Source of the DNA: Lepus europaeus
Lineage: Eukaryota > Chordata > Mammalia > Lagomorpha > Leporidae
NCBI RefSeq assembly: GCF_033115175.1
Contig: NC_084836.1
Span: 64,771,297-64,835,296 of the forward strand
Reading direction: 5' to 3'
Length of the DNA stretch: 64,000 bases
Below the pieces are notes generated by a model that saw only the letters and a list, made by a program, of their open reading frames with translations, made no database searches and had not been told where the DNA came from. Numbering within the stretch: position 1 is the stretch's first letter; the number at the start of each line of letters is the position of its first letter. Shown piece after piece: positions 33,363-45,465 of this stretch. Made by a program: the position numbers and the translations under genes.

Positions 33363-34349
33363 AAGGGGGAGGCTCAAGTGGTTGAGTGCTATTTGGGAGA
33401 CCCAGACCTTGGCATTCCAGGGTCCACATTACTGCAATGAAAAGCCCTTTAACACTCAGAAATCATTGAGTTTGGTGACTGTCAAGTGGTGAAACTTAAA
33501 CCAACTGTTAGCAATGTTAGGTTGCGAAGTACTGATTTCTGGAGACCAAAATCTAACAGCACACTCTGCATTTAGAATGCAAATTGCTAAATTACGGCAG
33601 AGGGGGATGACTGTACCTTCCCAAAGCGTGTATGCAGTCTTGCCTATATGGTCTTGACAAATTAAGGATTTGCCACAGCTAATTCTAATACACCCATCAG
33701 TACTCACCCCAAGGTTGTCAGTTGTTTTTCCAGTGCCAAGTTAGAGATTTCTAATAGGCCCCACCATACTTTAAAATGCTCAGCCTCTTCCTTACTGAAA
33801 TATTCTGACTAGACACAAAGACTTTTCAATACAAGGTATGACCTCTAAACTACTGGCCTATGTATAAACAAACCACTCGCCGTCCAGATGAAATAAGGTA
33901 CATCCTTTCCCCACACTTGGAACTTCTGAACAGATTGTGTAATAGCTTCAAAGATATCCAAGCCATGTATTTCCTATTTAAGGCCTCCTCCAGTCTAAGT
34001 CACTTTCCCATGAGTACCTCACCCAACATTTATCCTTGTTCTTCGTTTCCCTTTACCCATTTTTAATTTCCCTTTAAAGCAGAACAACTTAGGCTTGCCA
34101 AGTTGAATTAACATTCACAGATGGCTAATACTCCCCACCCCCACCCCACACAGCTGTCAAGGGGTGAAGAGAGGGGGCCAAGACAACGCCTTCACAAAAC
34201 TGAAGGTTTAACTTACATGGATCTGCTTTCTCTGGCACAGAAAGCCTACGGCACCACACACTTCAATACTTGTCATGAAACACACACAACCCCCCTCCCC
34301 ACCTATCTGGCACAGATACGCAGTATACTACATAAACCATAGATTCCAC

Positions 34350-34355
34350 TTTATT
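34350..34355 (-). terminator. RPS26: RPS26 polyadenylation signal
   Basis: AATAAA on the minus strand, 45 bases after the stop codon. Cleavage is expected about 15-20 bases further, near 34335, giving a very short 3' UTR as usual for ribosomal protein mRNAs. Confidence 0.85.
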
Positions 34356-34399
34356 TTTCCAGAGGATAACTTTTCTTCAGCCCTTAAAGATTACACTCC

Positions 34400-36071
<1,672 letters not shown>

Positions 36072-36088
36072 CTTGGAACCGAGGACCT

Positions 36089-36096
36089 GAAAGAGG
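36089..36096 (-). promoter_or_regulatory. RPS26: RPS26 transcription start with 5'TOP tract
   Basis: The pyrimidine run CCTCTTTC lies about 30 bases after the TATA box and about 20 bases before the ATG. A cap on one of its first C residues would give the 5' terminal oligopyrimidine motif that places ribosomal protein mRNAs under mTOR/LARP1 translational control. The exact start base is inferred. Confidence 0.75.
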
Positions 36097-36119
36097 ATCC
36101 AGCCTCCGTCCGGGCCCTC

Positions 36120-36126
36120 TTATATA
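36120..36126 (-). promoter_or_regulatory. RPS26: RPS26 TATA box
   Basis: TATATAA on the minus strand, about 30 bases before the TOP tract. The flanks are GC-rich. Confidence 0.8.
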
Positions 36127-36384
36127 GCGCGAGATCCCTACGCTCGCACAGGAGCAAATATTACAAGACAGCCTTCAAGAACGGCAACCCACTTTACTCA
36201 AATTTTGCTTCTTATTCAGCGTTTCCATTGATATACATGGTGATAGCGCGTGCCTAATATGTATTTATCTGTGGAACAAATAGTCTAAGGACTATTTAAC
36301 CTGATGGCGGAAGAAGACTAGAGTTATACGTCTCCCGACATACACGGCGACACCCTGACCCGGACGTAATTCTCGGCGGGATAA

Positions 36385-36491
36385 TTTCCGGTTCACGCGG
36401 TACCAAACGCGGAAGTATCCTCGGGCTAGGCCACAAGAAGCCCTGCCTTTTCGAGGCCAAAATGAGTAAGTTGCATGCTGGGAATTGTAGT
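36385..36491. promoter_or_regulatory. Upstream CpG promoter cluster with ETS and ZNF143-type sites
   Basis: 36473-36491 reads GCATGCTGGGAATTGTAGT, the complement of the ZNF143/SBS core ACTACAATTCCCAGCATGC found at many bidirectional promoters. ETS-type GGAA sites lie at 36385-36392 (minus) and 36409-36416 (plus). The cluster is about 0.3-0.4 kb upstream of the RPS26 start. It could be a distal RPS26 element or the core of a divergent promoter. Confidence 0.6.
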
Positions 36492-36754
36492 ACCAAGCGA
36501 AAAAGCCCCTGGCGCAAGTCCTCAGCCCGACAGCGGCGGTTCGCCACCGGGGGACGCCCTGAGCTCAGTTTGACCGCCCTGTCACTAGGTGTAGGATTGC
36601 GAAGTGAAAGACCTGGGAGGAAACGGGTTAGTATGAAGCAGACTCCACAAAGACGAGACGAATGCATTGGTCTTGGGGCTATTGCTCCTTGTTATGCCTG
36701 AATAATCATGTTAGTACAGTTACAGGCATTGGTAACTACTTTATAAATACTCGC

Positions 36755-36842
36755 TTAAACCTCAACAAAGCGGCTAAGGTCACACAGACCTAATAAGAGG
36801 TGTTCTGATTCAATTCTGTTGTGCTCTCTGTCATCTAATAAA
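36755..36842 (-). mobile_element. Probable MIR fragment
   Basis: GCGGCTAAGGTCACACAGACC...CTCTGTCATCTAATAAATGG resembles the MIR core. Surrounding 36702-37035 is otherwise unassigned. Confidence 0.45.
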
Positions 36843-37035
36843 TGGTTGGAGGTGTAGCTTGGACCGGTAACTTAAAAGTTTTTGACCCAGACCCATAGTC
36901 GAAATGCATTTTACAACAGAACCCAGTATACACTTAAAATCACATATACACATAGAAAACTGAAACACAACCTTCATGAAACAACACTTATCCTTGCAAC
37001 ATAAGCTGCAATGTTCTGTTCTGTTCTCTTTTATT

Positions 37036-37245
37036 TTTTTTTTAAAGTTTTACTTATTTATTTGAAAATCAGTGATAGGTCTTCCGTCCACTGTTCCACT
37101 CCCCAAAAGCCTGCAACAGCCAGGGCTGGGCAAGGCGGAAGCCAGGAGCCAAGAACGCCCTCTGGATCTCCTGCAAGGGTGGTAGGGACCCAAGAACTTG
37201 AGCCATCGTCTGCTGCTTCCCAGGGTGTGCATTTGCTGGATCCAA
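37036..37245 (-). mobile_element. CSINE, head truncated
   Basis: TTTAAAGTTTTACTTATTTATTTG to GCTTCCCAGGGTGTGC. 37246-38067 beyond is single-copy-looking DNA with no gene seen. Confidence 0.72.
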
Positions 37246-38067
37246 TGTGGATGTGTTCAAAGAAACCGCTCAAACAGAAGAGCCAAAATGCAAACCAGAG
37301 AAGCATTTTACCATGCCATTGTGCCTCTCCAAATACGAGGCAGTTCCGAAGACAAAGGCATAATCGGATTTATTCCTCTGAAGGGGAAAATATCCTCTCT
37401 TTGCTTATTACTGTTCTTTCATCTCTTCTATAAATTTGCCTGCAATGCTGATGCATTTTACTGGCTTGGAGGACCATTAAAGAAGTTTGACATGAGCAAA
37501 GTCCAGAGGGAGTGAACCTTTCTAAAAGCTTCTGTTAACCTGGAACTTTTGAAAGGGATGGGTGGTGAAGATGACCTTTTATGGCATGTAATAGAAAAAT
37601 GTCAATTTGAAGTTGAAAGACTTGGGTTTCACTATTGCTCTTTATAATGCAAGACAACCTATCTAAATCTGTTTCTTCATATGTACTACGAAGCTGATGA
37701 GCCTGCCCAGCTCCATTCACAGATCCTTTGCACATTGAGAAAGGTAAAGTATGTGAAAATACACTCCAAATTATATTGTGCTTTGCTTCAAGGATTGAGG
37801 AGACCAAGCTTTATTGTAACTGGAGTCTCTCTTGGCTAAGGGAAGGAGGACATTCTACCACTGAAGACTCCAGCCAGAAAGTCAAACCTATGTTTTTGAG
37901 GCACATTTATGATGGAAAAATGTATTAATTTTGGATGATAGTCTGAATTGCTATTCCTCATAGATCTCACTTCTCAGTTGCTGTTAACTCTTCTCTCAGG
38001 TTTGAAGATGGAAAATCTACAAATCATAGAAATATGAATCACAACATTTTTGCAATTAAGATTGTGT

Positions 38068-38375
38068 ACGAGGTCAACACTGTGGCATAACGGGTAAAGC
38101 TGTGCCTGTGACAATGACAGCGTCCCATGTGGTTGTTCCACTTCCCATCCAGCTCCCTGCTGGTGGCCCGAGAAAAGCAGCAATTGTTTGGGACCACTGC
38201 CACCCATATGGGAGACCCAGAAGTAGCTCCTGGCTGCTGGCTTCAGCCTGGCCCAGTACTGGTTGTTGTAGCCATCTGGGGAGTAAACCAGCAGATGGAA
38301 GATGGGTCTCTCTCTCTCTCCCTTTCTTATCCCCTCTCTATGTAACTCTGACTTTCAAATAAAAATAAATAAATC
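38068..38375 (+). mobile_element. CSINE
   Basis: AGGTCAACACTGTGGCATAA to CAAATAAAAATAAATAAATC. Confidence 0.8.
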
Positions 38376-38376
38376 T

Positions 38377-38998
38377 TGGGGCTGGCTCTGTGGTTTAGCA
38401 GGTAAAGCTGCTGCCATTGGTACCTACATCCCACATGAGCGCTGGTTGGAGTCCTGGTTGGCTGCTCCACCTCTGATCCAGTTCCCTCTTAGTGCACCTG
38501 GGAAAGCAGTGGAAGATGACCCAAGTCCTTGGGCCCCTGCACCCACTTGGGAGACCTGGATGAAGCCTAGTCTAGCCCTGGTTGTTGCTGCCATTTAGGG
38601 AGTGAACCAGCAGATGGAAGATCTCTTTCTCTCTGTCTCTGTGACTCTGCTTTTTATTTTTGTTTGTTTGTTTTGTTTTTATTTGACAGATAGAGTTAGA
38701 CAGTGAGAGAGACAGACAGAAAGGTCTTCCTTCCATTGGTTCAACCCCCAAATGGCCGCTATGGCCAGAGCTACGCGGATCTGAAGCCAGGAGCCAGGTG
38801 CTTCCTCCTGGTCTCCCATGCAGGTGCAGGGGCCCAAGCACTTGGGCCGTCCTCCACTGACTTCCTGGGCCACAGAAGAGAGCTGGGCAAGCAGGATTAG
38901 AACCCGGCGCCCATATGGGATGCAGGCCAAGTAAGGATTAACCAAGTGAGTGTTGGCCCTGTGACACTGCCTTTTGAATAAATAAGATAAATCTTAAA
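38377..38998 (+). mobile_element. CSINE split by another CSINE
   Basis: Outer pieces 38377-38654 (GGGGCTGGCTCTGTGG...CTGTGACTCTGC) and 38960-38998 (CTGTGACACTGCC...GAATAAATAAG). The repeated CTGTGAC(T/A)CTGC is the target duplication. Confidence 0.78.
38655..38959 (-). mobile_element. CSINE (inner)
   Basis: TTTTTATTTGACAGATAGAG to CAAGTGAGTGTTGGCC. Confidence 0.82.
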
Positions 38999-39335
38999 GG
39001 GGCTGGCTCCATGACACAGTAGGTTAACTCTCCGCTGTGGTGCCAGCAAACCATATGGCGCGCCATTTCTAGTCTTGGCTGCTCCACTTCCTATCCAGCT
39101 CTCTGCTATGGCCTGGGAAAGCAGTAGAAGATGGCCCAAGTCCTTGGGCCCCTGCGTCCACGTGGGAGACCCGGAAGAAGCTCCTGGTTCCTGGCTTCGG
39201 ATCGGTGCAGCTCCGGCCGTTGCAGCCATCAGGAGAGTGAACCAACGGAAGGATGACTTTCTCTCTGTCTCTCCCTTTGTCTGTAATTCTGCTTCACAGA
39301 TAAATAAATAAAAATCTTAAAAAAAAAAAAAAAAG
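38998..39335 (+). mobile_element. CSINE
   Basis: GGGGCTGGCTCCATGAC to TAAATAAATAAAAATC, poly-A. Confidence 0.85.
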
Positions 39336-39404
39336 CAAAAATAGCTTCAGGAAATGTAAAAAAAAAAATCTTAAAAAAGATTGTGTGCTATATAATTAGA
39401 TCTG

Positions 39405-39575
39405 GGATCTAATGCTCATGTTCCAAGTTAGTTGACCTTTGAGAAATCACTTATCTTCGTTGAACCTTACTTTCCTTATCTGTGAAATGAGGAAACAGCA
39501 ATAATCCTCAGATTGTAAAGATTAAATGGTTTATGCAGAACATGTTTTGCATAGTGCCTGATACAAAATCAAAAT
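39405..39575 (+). mobile_element. MIR
   Basis: TTAGTTGACCTTTGAGAAATC, CTTACTTTCCTTATCTGTGAAATGAGG and CATAGTGCCTGATAC match the MIR core and 3' part. 39576-40056 beyond is unassigned AT-rich DNA. Confidence 0.8.
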
Positions 39576-40056
39576 TGCTGCAAAATATGCATATATGTTT
39601 CAGTGGGTTTGAAATTTAATTAAATGTCACAAAGACAGAAAGAGGAAGTTAAGATGTTGTCTATGCACATATCTCTTTAAAAAGTGATATGGCGTCTCCA
39701 AGATCCTTTGAGGGAGTACATGAGATCAAAACTTCATAATAGCTTTAAGGTATTTGCCTTTTTCTCTCATTCTCTTGAGTGTACAATGAAGTTTTCTGGA
39801 GACTGCCTAATGTGATGACATCACTCAGATGGCTAATTGAATGTGTGCTTAGTCTTCCAAAAGTTTTCAGCTCTCATTTCTCAAATGATAAATACTGATC
39901 AATATAATCCTCATAAATAAGTTCTTTGAGAACTTAAGTAATTGTTAAAACTACAAAGGGGTACATAGACATAGAGCAAATGTTTGAAAACTGTTGGTGT
40001 GTGAGGTGCACTATCTCTGTAGTTCGTGCTGTTGTTCACTTTTTCTTTTTCTTTTT

Positions 40057-40366
40057 TAAAGATTTGTTCATTTGAAAGAGTTACACAGAGAGAAGGAGAG
40101 GCAGAGAGAGAGAGAGGTCTTCCATCCACTGGTTCACTCCCCAATTGGCTGCAATGGCCGGAGCTGTGCTGATCTGAAGCCATGAGCCAGGAGCTTCCTC
40201 CGGGTCTCCCACGTGGGTGTAGGGGCCCAAGGACTTAGGCCATCTACCCAGGCTATAGCAGAGAGCTGGATCGAAAGAGGAGCAGCTGGGTCTCGAACTG
40301 GCGCCCATATAGTATGCCGGCACTGCAGGCCAGGGTGTTAACCCGCTGTGCCACATGCTGACCCCC
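40057..40366 (-). mobile_element. CSINE
   Basis: TTAAAGATTTGTTCATTTG to GCCACATGCTGACCCC. Confidence 0.82.
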
Positions 40367-40457
40367 AGTATATAAATTTTTTTTTAAATTGCTGCTTGTT
40401 ACTGGTTTTTACTTGTATTGCATTATGGTCAGAGAATATGGTTTACATGATGTTGAC

Positions 40458-41148
40458 TTTTTTTTTAAAAGATTTATTTATTTATTTTTATTTTTTTATT
40501 TGTGACAGGCAGAGTGGATAGTGAGAGAGAGAGAGAGACCGAGAGAAAGGTCTTCCTTTTGCCGTTGGTTCACCCTCCAATGGCCGCCGCACCACGCTGA
40601 TCCAAAGGCAGGAGCCAGGTGCTTCTCCTGGTCTCCCATGGGGTGCAGGGCCCAAGCACTTGGGCCATCCTCCACTGCACTCCCAGGCCACAGCAGAGAG
40701 CTGGCCTGGAAGAGGGGCAACCGGGACAGAATCCGGTGCCCCGACCAGGACTAGAACCCGGTGTGCCGGCACCGCTAGGTAGAGGATTAGCCTGTTGAGC
40801 CATGGCGCCGGCTAAAAAGATTTAATTTATTAAAAGTCAGAGTTACACAGAGAGAGAAGGAGACATAGAGAGAGAGAGAAAGATCTTCCATCTGCTGGTT
40901 CACTCCCTGACTGGCCACAACAGCCAGAGCTGCATCGATCGATCTGAAGCCAGGAGACAGAAGCTTCCAGGTCTTCCCACATGGGTGCAGAGGCCCAAGG
41001 ACTTGGGCCATCTTCTACTGCCTTCCCAATCCACAGCAGAGAGCTGGATCAGAAGTGAAGCAGCTGGGACTCAAACTGGCACCCATATGGGATGCTAGCA
41101 CTGCAGGCGGCAGCTTTACCCACTACACCACAGCACAGCGCTGGCCCC
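40458..41148 (-). mobile_element. CSINE split in its tail by CSINE2
   Basis: Outer pieces 40458-40480 (TTTAAAAGATTTATTTATTTA) and 40813-41148 (AAAAAGATTTAATTTATT...CAGCGCTGGCCCC). Inner copy 40481-40812. Confidence 0.78.
40481..40812 (-). mobile_element. CSINE2 (inner)
   Basis: TTTTTTTATTTGTGACAGGC to GCCATGGCGCCGGC. Confidence 0.87.
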
Positions 41149-41300
41149 GATGCTGACTTTTTAGTGGTCAATTTTGTGACTATTTCTATTTATACTTGAA
41201 AAGAATGTATATTTTCTCATTGAGGGCAAATTTCTCTGTAAAATAATTATGCTTTCCTGTTTAAAAATATCACACAAATCTATATTAAAAAAAATGAATG

Positions 41301-41380
41301 CAGTACCTAGTCTAGGTACCCCCTGATATGGGATGCAGGTGGTTCAAGCTTAACCAACTGCACCACAATGCCCATCCCTT
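41301..41380 (-). mobile_element. CSINE head fragment
   Basis: GATATGGGATGCAGGTGG to GCACCACAATGCCCATCCC. Confidence 0.6.
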
Positions 41381-41521
41381 TTATAAACTTTTTTTTGACA
41401 CTTAGTTGGATAAACAAGTTAATTTTAAATTTAGTAACATACACAATTGACCTAAAAACTTCACAAGAAGAATACATTTTAAAACCAGTTGGAAGGCCAT
41501 CTCTATAAAAGTGATTTTCCT

Positions 41522-41840
41522 GGGGCTGTTGTGGCATAGCAGGTAAAGCTGCTGCCTGTGATGTGAGTATCCTACATGGGTACAGGTTGGAGTCCTGGCT
41601 GCTCCACTTCCAATCCAGCTCCCTGCTAATGTGCTGGGAAAGCAGCGGAAAATGGCCCAAGTATTTGGGTCCCTGGCACTCACGTAGGGGACCAGGATGG
41701 GGGTCCTGGCTCCTGGCTTCAGCTTGGCCCAGCCCAGTCACTTGAGGCCATCTGGGGAATGAACCAGCTGATGGAAGATTCTGTGTCCTCCTCCCTGTAA
41801 CTCTGCTTTCCAAATAATATAAATAATTTTTTTAAAATAA
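41522..41840 (+). mobile_element. CSINE
   Basis: GGGGCTGTTGTGGCATAGC to TTTCCAAATAATATAAAT. Flanked by AAGTGATTTTCC(T/C) copies. 41841-42481 beyond is unassigned. Confidence 0.82.
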
Positions 41841-42481
41841 AGTGATTTTCCCAGGAAAGGCCAACAACCAGATGTAACCTAACCAAACACCATCTTAATT
41901 GGCAGAGGCCCGATAGGCGGGGGCTGTGTGCTCCTCCCCCAAAGCAAGTTTACACTAACGGTTATAAACTCCACAAGGAAGAAAGAAGGTCCACATTGTT
42001 TCCTCTTGGTGCAGGAGAAGAAACCTAGTTTTGAGACCACTCACAACACAATGAAAAGCTGCACTAAGTAGCTCAGAATATTAGTAACAGATGATGCTGG
42101 TGTAAATAACTTATATTTTATTATAGAGCTCTTAGAAATAAAATTCCCCCAGCTAGTGTTTGAATTATTGGTTAGTAGGTTAGTTAACATGGTAAAGTGA
42201 GGACTTACGCAAAGTATAATACACAAAGCAATTCACTACTATGAAAACAAGTTCAGTTGATGTAGGAGAAAACCAACTGGACTCCAGATTACACACACCT
42301 TAATCACAAGACTCCCCACCACTCCTAATTGTAAAACAATTTAAAAATGTTGACACTGCTATACATAAAATAGCTATTGTAAATGCACATAGTATACTCT
42401 ATGGCTGCCAGGTTTACTATTTTTTTCTTTAAGGAAACTAAGTTACACTGTGGGCTGAGGCTTGTATCTTTTTGTTTTGTT

Positions 42482-42791
42482 TTAAAGATTTATTTATTTA
42501 TTTGAAAGTCAGAGTTACAGAGAGAGAGAGAGAGAGAGAGATCTTCCATCCACTGGTTCACTCCCTAGTTGGCTGCAACAGCCAGAGCTGGGCCGATCCA
42601 GGAGCCAGGAGCTTCTTCCTGGTCTCACACGCAGTGCAGGGGCCCAAACACTTGGGCCATCTTCTACTGCTTTCCCAGGCCATGGCAGAGAGCTGGATCG
42701 GAAGTGGGACAGCCAGGACTTGAACTAGTGTCCATATGATGCCGGCATTGTAAGCAGCAGCTTTACCCACTATGCTACACCGCTGGCCCCA
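42482..42791 (-). mobile_element. CSINE
   Basis: TTAAAGATTTATTTATTTATTTG to CTACACCGCTGGCCCC. Confidence 0.83.
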
Positions 42792-42797
42792 TAAATA

Positions 42798-43093
42798 AAT
42801 TTTTTTTAAAGAAATATTTATTGGACAGAAAGACATAGAGCTCCATTTGCTGGTTCACTCCCCAAATGCCTCCAGTGGCACCCAGGGGCCAGAGTCAGGA
42901 ACTGGAAGCTCAATTCAGAGTTCCCAAATAGGTGGCAGGAACCCAACCACTCGAGCCAGCACCTGGAGCCTCCTAGCTGTGCAGAGGCAGGAAGCTGGGA
43001 TTGGGAGATGGAGCTGGGACTTGAACCTAGGTACTCCAATATGGGATGCAGATGCCCGAACCAGGATCCTGACTGCCAGACCAACCCCCACCC
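42798..43093 (-). mobile_element. Very old CSINE
   Basis: AAATTTTTTTTAAAGAAATATTTATTGG to CAGACCAACCCCC. 43094-43565 beyond is unassigned. Confidence 0.6.
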
Positions 43094-43565
43094 CCGCAGG
43101 GACTTTTTGAAGTACCCTTGTGTTAGCTCCACTCTGAAGAGCCATCAGAAAGCCTTGAGAAGGAGGGGTTATCCACGGGCAGCCAACCACCCTGCTGTCT
43201 CCAAAGTTGAAGACACTCTGATGGCAAGGGGGCCTCCCAGCATTCAGACTCAAGATGGTACAGATGGGGAACCAACTGCTCACGCATGAGTCATTTCAGT
43301 GTCTGAACACACAGATCTACCTTCCCTCCAAAAACCCAGCACATTTCTCTTAATCCTTAACCCATTTTATAGAGCTAAAATCTATCTGGTAACTTTCGTT
43401 TTGAAGCCAAAACGAGTATATTCAATGTCTCTCTTAACTTTGAGTGTGTTAATTTCAACAGGGCAGGAAAAATAATTAACTGTAGATGGGAATGTCTCCA
43501 GTTTTCCCTTTGTTGTATTCTCATGGAAAACAGCAAGCAGACGTACTGTATAGAATAGTAATGAC

Positions 43566-43890
43566 GGGGCCGGCGCCACGGCTCACTTGGCTAATCCTCC
43601 ACCTGCAGCGCCGGTACCCCGGGTACTAGTCCCAGTCAGGGCGCCGGATTCTGTCTCGGTTGCTCCTCTTCCAGTGCAGCTCTCTGCTGTGGCCCGAGAA
43701 GGCAGTGGAGGATGGCCCAAGTGCTTGGGCCCTGAACCCACATGGGAGACCAGGAGGAAGCACCTCGCTCCCGGCTTCGGATCAGTGCAACGCGCCAGCT
43801 GTAGCAGCCATTTGGGGGGTGAACCAACGAAAGGACGACCTTTCTCTCTGTCTCTCTCACTGTCTAACTCTGCCTGTCAAAAAAAAAGAA
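43566..43890 (+). mobile_element. CSINE2
   Basis: GGGGCCGGCGCCACGGCTC to CTAACTCTGCCTGTC, poly-A. AATAGTAATG flanks both sides. Confidence 0.88.
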
Positions 43891-43929
43891 AGAAAGAATA
43901 GTAATGTCGGGGGCAACAAGAACAAAAAG

Positions 43930-44266
43930 TTCAATGTGGAGGTGGGTATTGTCACATAACCGGTTAGGCTGCCACGTGGGACACTTACATTCCATCCTGG
44001 AGTGCCAGTCTGAGTCCCAGCCACTCCATACTTCTAACTCAGGCAGCGGACCGTGGCCCTCGTGCTGGGTTCCTGCCACCCGGTTGGGAGTTCTGGATGA
44101 AGTTCCTGGCTCTGGGCTTCAGCCTGGCCTAAACTGGCTGTCGTGGGCATTTGGGTAGTGAACTAGTGGATGGAATAGTTCTTTAGCTGTTTGTCTCTCT
44201 CTTTCTCTTTCCCCCTGCCCCCACCCCTGCCAGTTACTCTGCCTTTCAAATAAAATCTTTTTAAAA
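43930..44266 (+). mobile_element. Old CSINE
   Basis: TCAATGTGGAGGTGGGTATTG to CAAATAAAATC. Confidence 0.62.
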
Positions 44267-44275
44267 AGATTTATT

Positions 44276-44650
44276 GGGGGCCGGCGCTGTGGCGTATTGG
44301 GTAAAGCTGCCGCCTGCAGTGCCGGCATCACATATGGGCACCGGTTCTAGTCCTGGCTGCTCCACTTCCAATTCAACTCTTTGCTATGGCCTGGGAAAGC
44401 AGTGGAAGATGGCCCAAGTGCTTGGGCTCCTGCACCCATGTGGGAAGACCCAGAGAAAGCTCCTGGCTCCTGGCTTCGGATGGGTGCAGCTCTGGCCATT
44501 GCAACCAGACTGAGTTCTGTTCTGGCTTTGCCATGCCCAGCCCTACCTGTTATAGGCATTTGGGGAGTGAACCAGTTGATGAGAGCTGTCTGTCTCTGTC
44601 TCTCCGCCTTTTAAATAAATAAAAAGTAAATAACATATATTAAAAAAAAG
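44276..44650 (+). mobile_element. CSINE with a second, older body segment
   Basis: GGGGGCCGGCGCTGTGGCG normal to GCAGCTCTGGCCATTGC, then an older-type segment (TCTGGCTTTGCCATGCCC...TATAGGCATTTGGGGAGTG) before the tail. Last SINE before the IKZF4 3' end. Confidence 0.75.
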
Positions 44651-44699
44651 AAGTGGTAGACCCTAACATTATCATCACTTGTGTTATTGTAACCCACCT

Positions 44700-44762
44700 C
44701 CCTGGACATAATGATGTGTTTTGCACATAGTAGGTGCTCAGCAGGTGCTTGCTGAATCTCTG
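44700..44762 (+). mobile_element. Possible MIR/L2 3' end
   Basis: CACATAGTAGGTGCTCAGCAGGTGCTTGCTGAAT, cut by a short insertion-like repeat of GGTGCT. Typical end of an ancient mammal-wide element. Confidence 0.45.
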
Positions 44763-45032
44763 GTGGCTAGACAGGTCTTTTTCTCCTATCCCGAAGTCAC
44801 CCATGGCAAGAAAATCTCTTACTTCCTATTCTGGGCTGCAAATTGTTCTGTTCTTTTGCAACAACTTGCACGCTCTTGTCTGATTTCCTCTCAGTCATAG
44901 ACTTGCTCATCTGCTAAACTATTTAGAATTTATTACAACATGTGCAAGGAGCCCGCCTGTGCCCACCCCTCCAGCCCAGCAGAAAGGCAAAGGAAGTCTG
45001 CAAAAACAAGCAGGGGTGTTAAATTACTCATG

Positions 45033-45038
45033 TTTATT
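45033..45038 (-). terminator. IKZF4: IKZF4 polyadenylation signal
   Basis: AATAAA on the minus strand within an AU-rich block (ATAAATAAACATG). Cleavage is expected near 45015-45020. The first SINE beyond it ends at 44650. Confidence 0.7.
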
Positions 45039-45440
45039 TATAACAGACCTTCAGCCAGTACAGTACAAAACTTACAGTAGTATATCTCCGTTACACAAAT
45101 ATTTACTTACAATATATTACATATACAAAACGCTTTGCAGTAAGTCTCAAAAGCTAGTTTAACTCCTCTTGAGAGAGGAGAAAAACCCTTTAAAAAAAGG
45201 GTAGGGGAGGGACTCAGAAATAAAGGAGGAGGTGAAGGGGTTAGGGTCAAGGGAGACACCAAACATAGGCTATGTAGGAAACCCTGGGAGAGAGGAGAGG
45301 TGGTATTGCACTTGCTTCTGTGTTTTATTTTTTTCTCTTTTTGTTCTTCATAACTTCTGATTAAAAATATATATATATTATGTACATAAGGAAAGAAGCT
45401 GCCAGAAGTATTACAAAATCCCATCTGCAGCTTTGACACC

Positions 45441-45465
45441 GACACACACACACACACACACACAA
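45441..45465. repeat. (CA)n microsatellite in the IKZF4 3' UTR
   Basis: About 12 CA units; UG repeats in the mRNA sense. Confidence 0.9.

Noticed and set aside
36462-36701. 79-codon plus-strand frame starting MSKLHAGNC
   Set aside because: It starts inside the ZNF143/ETS promoter cluster and resembles no protein. If anything is transcribed here, the GTAAGT right after the ATG would more likely be a donor.
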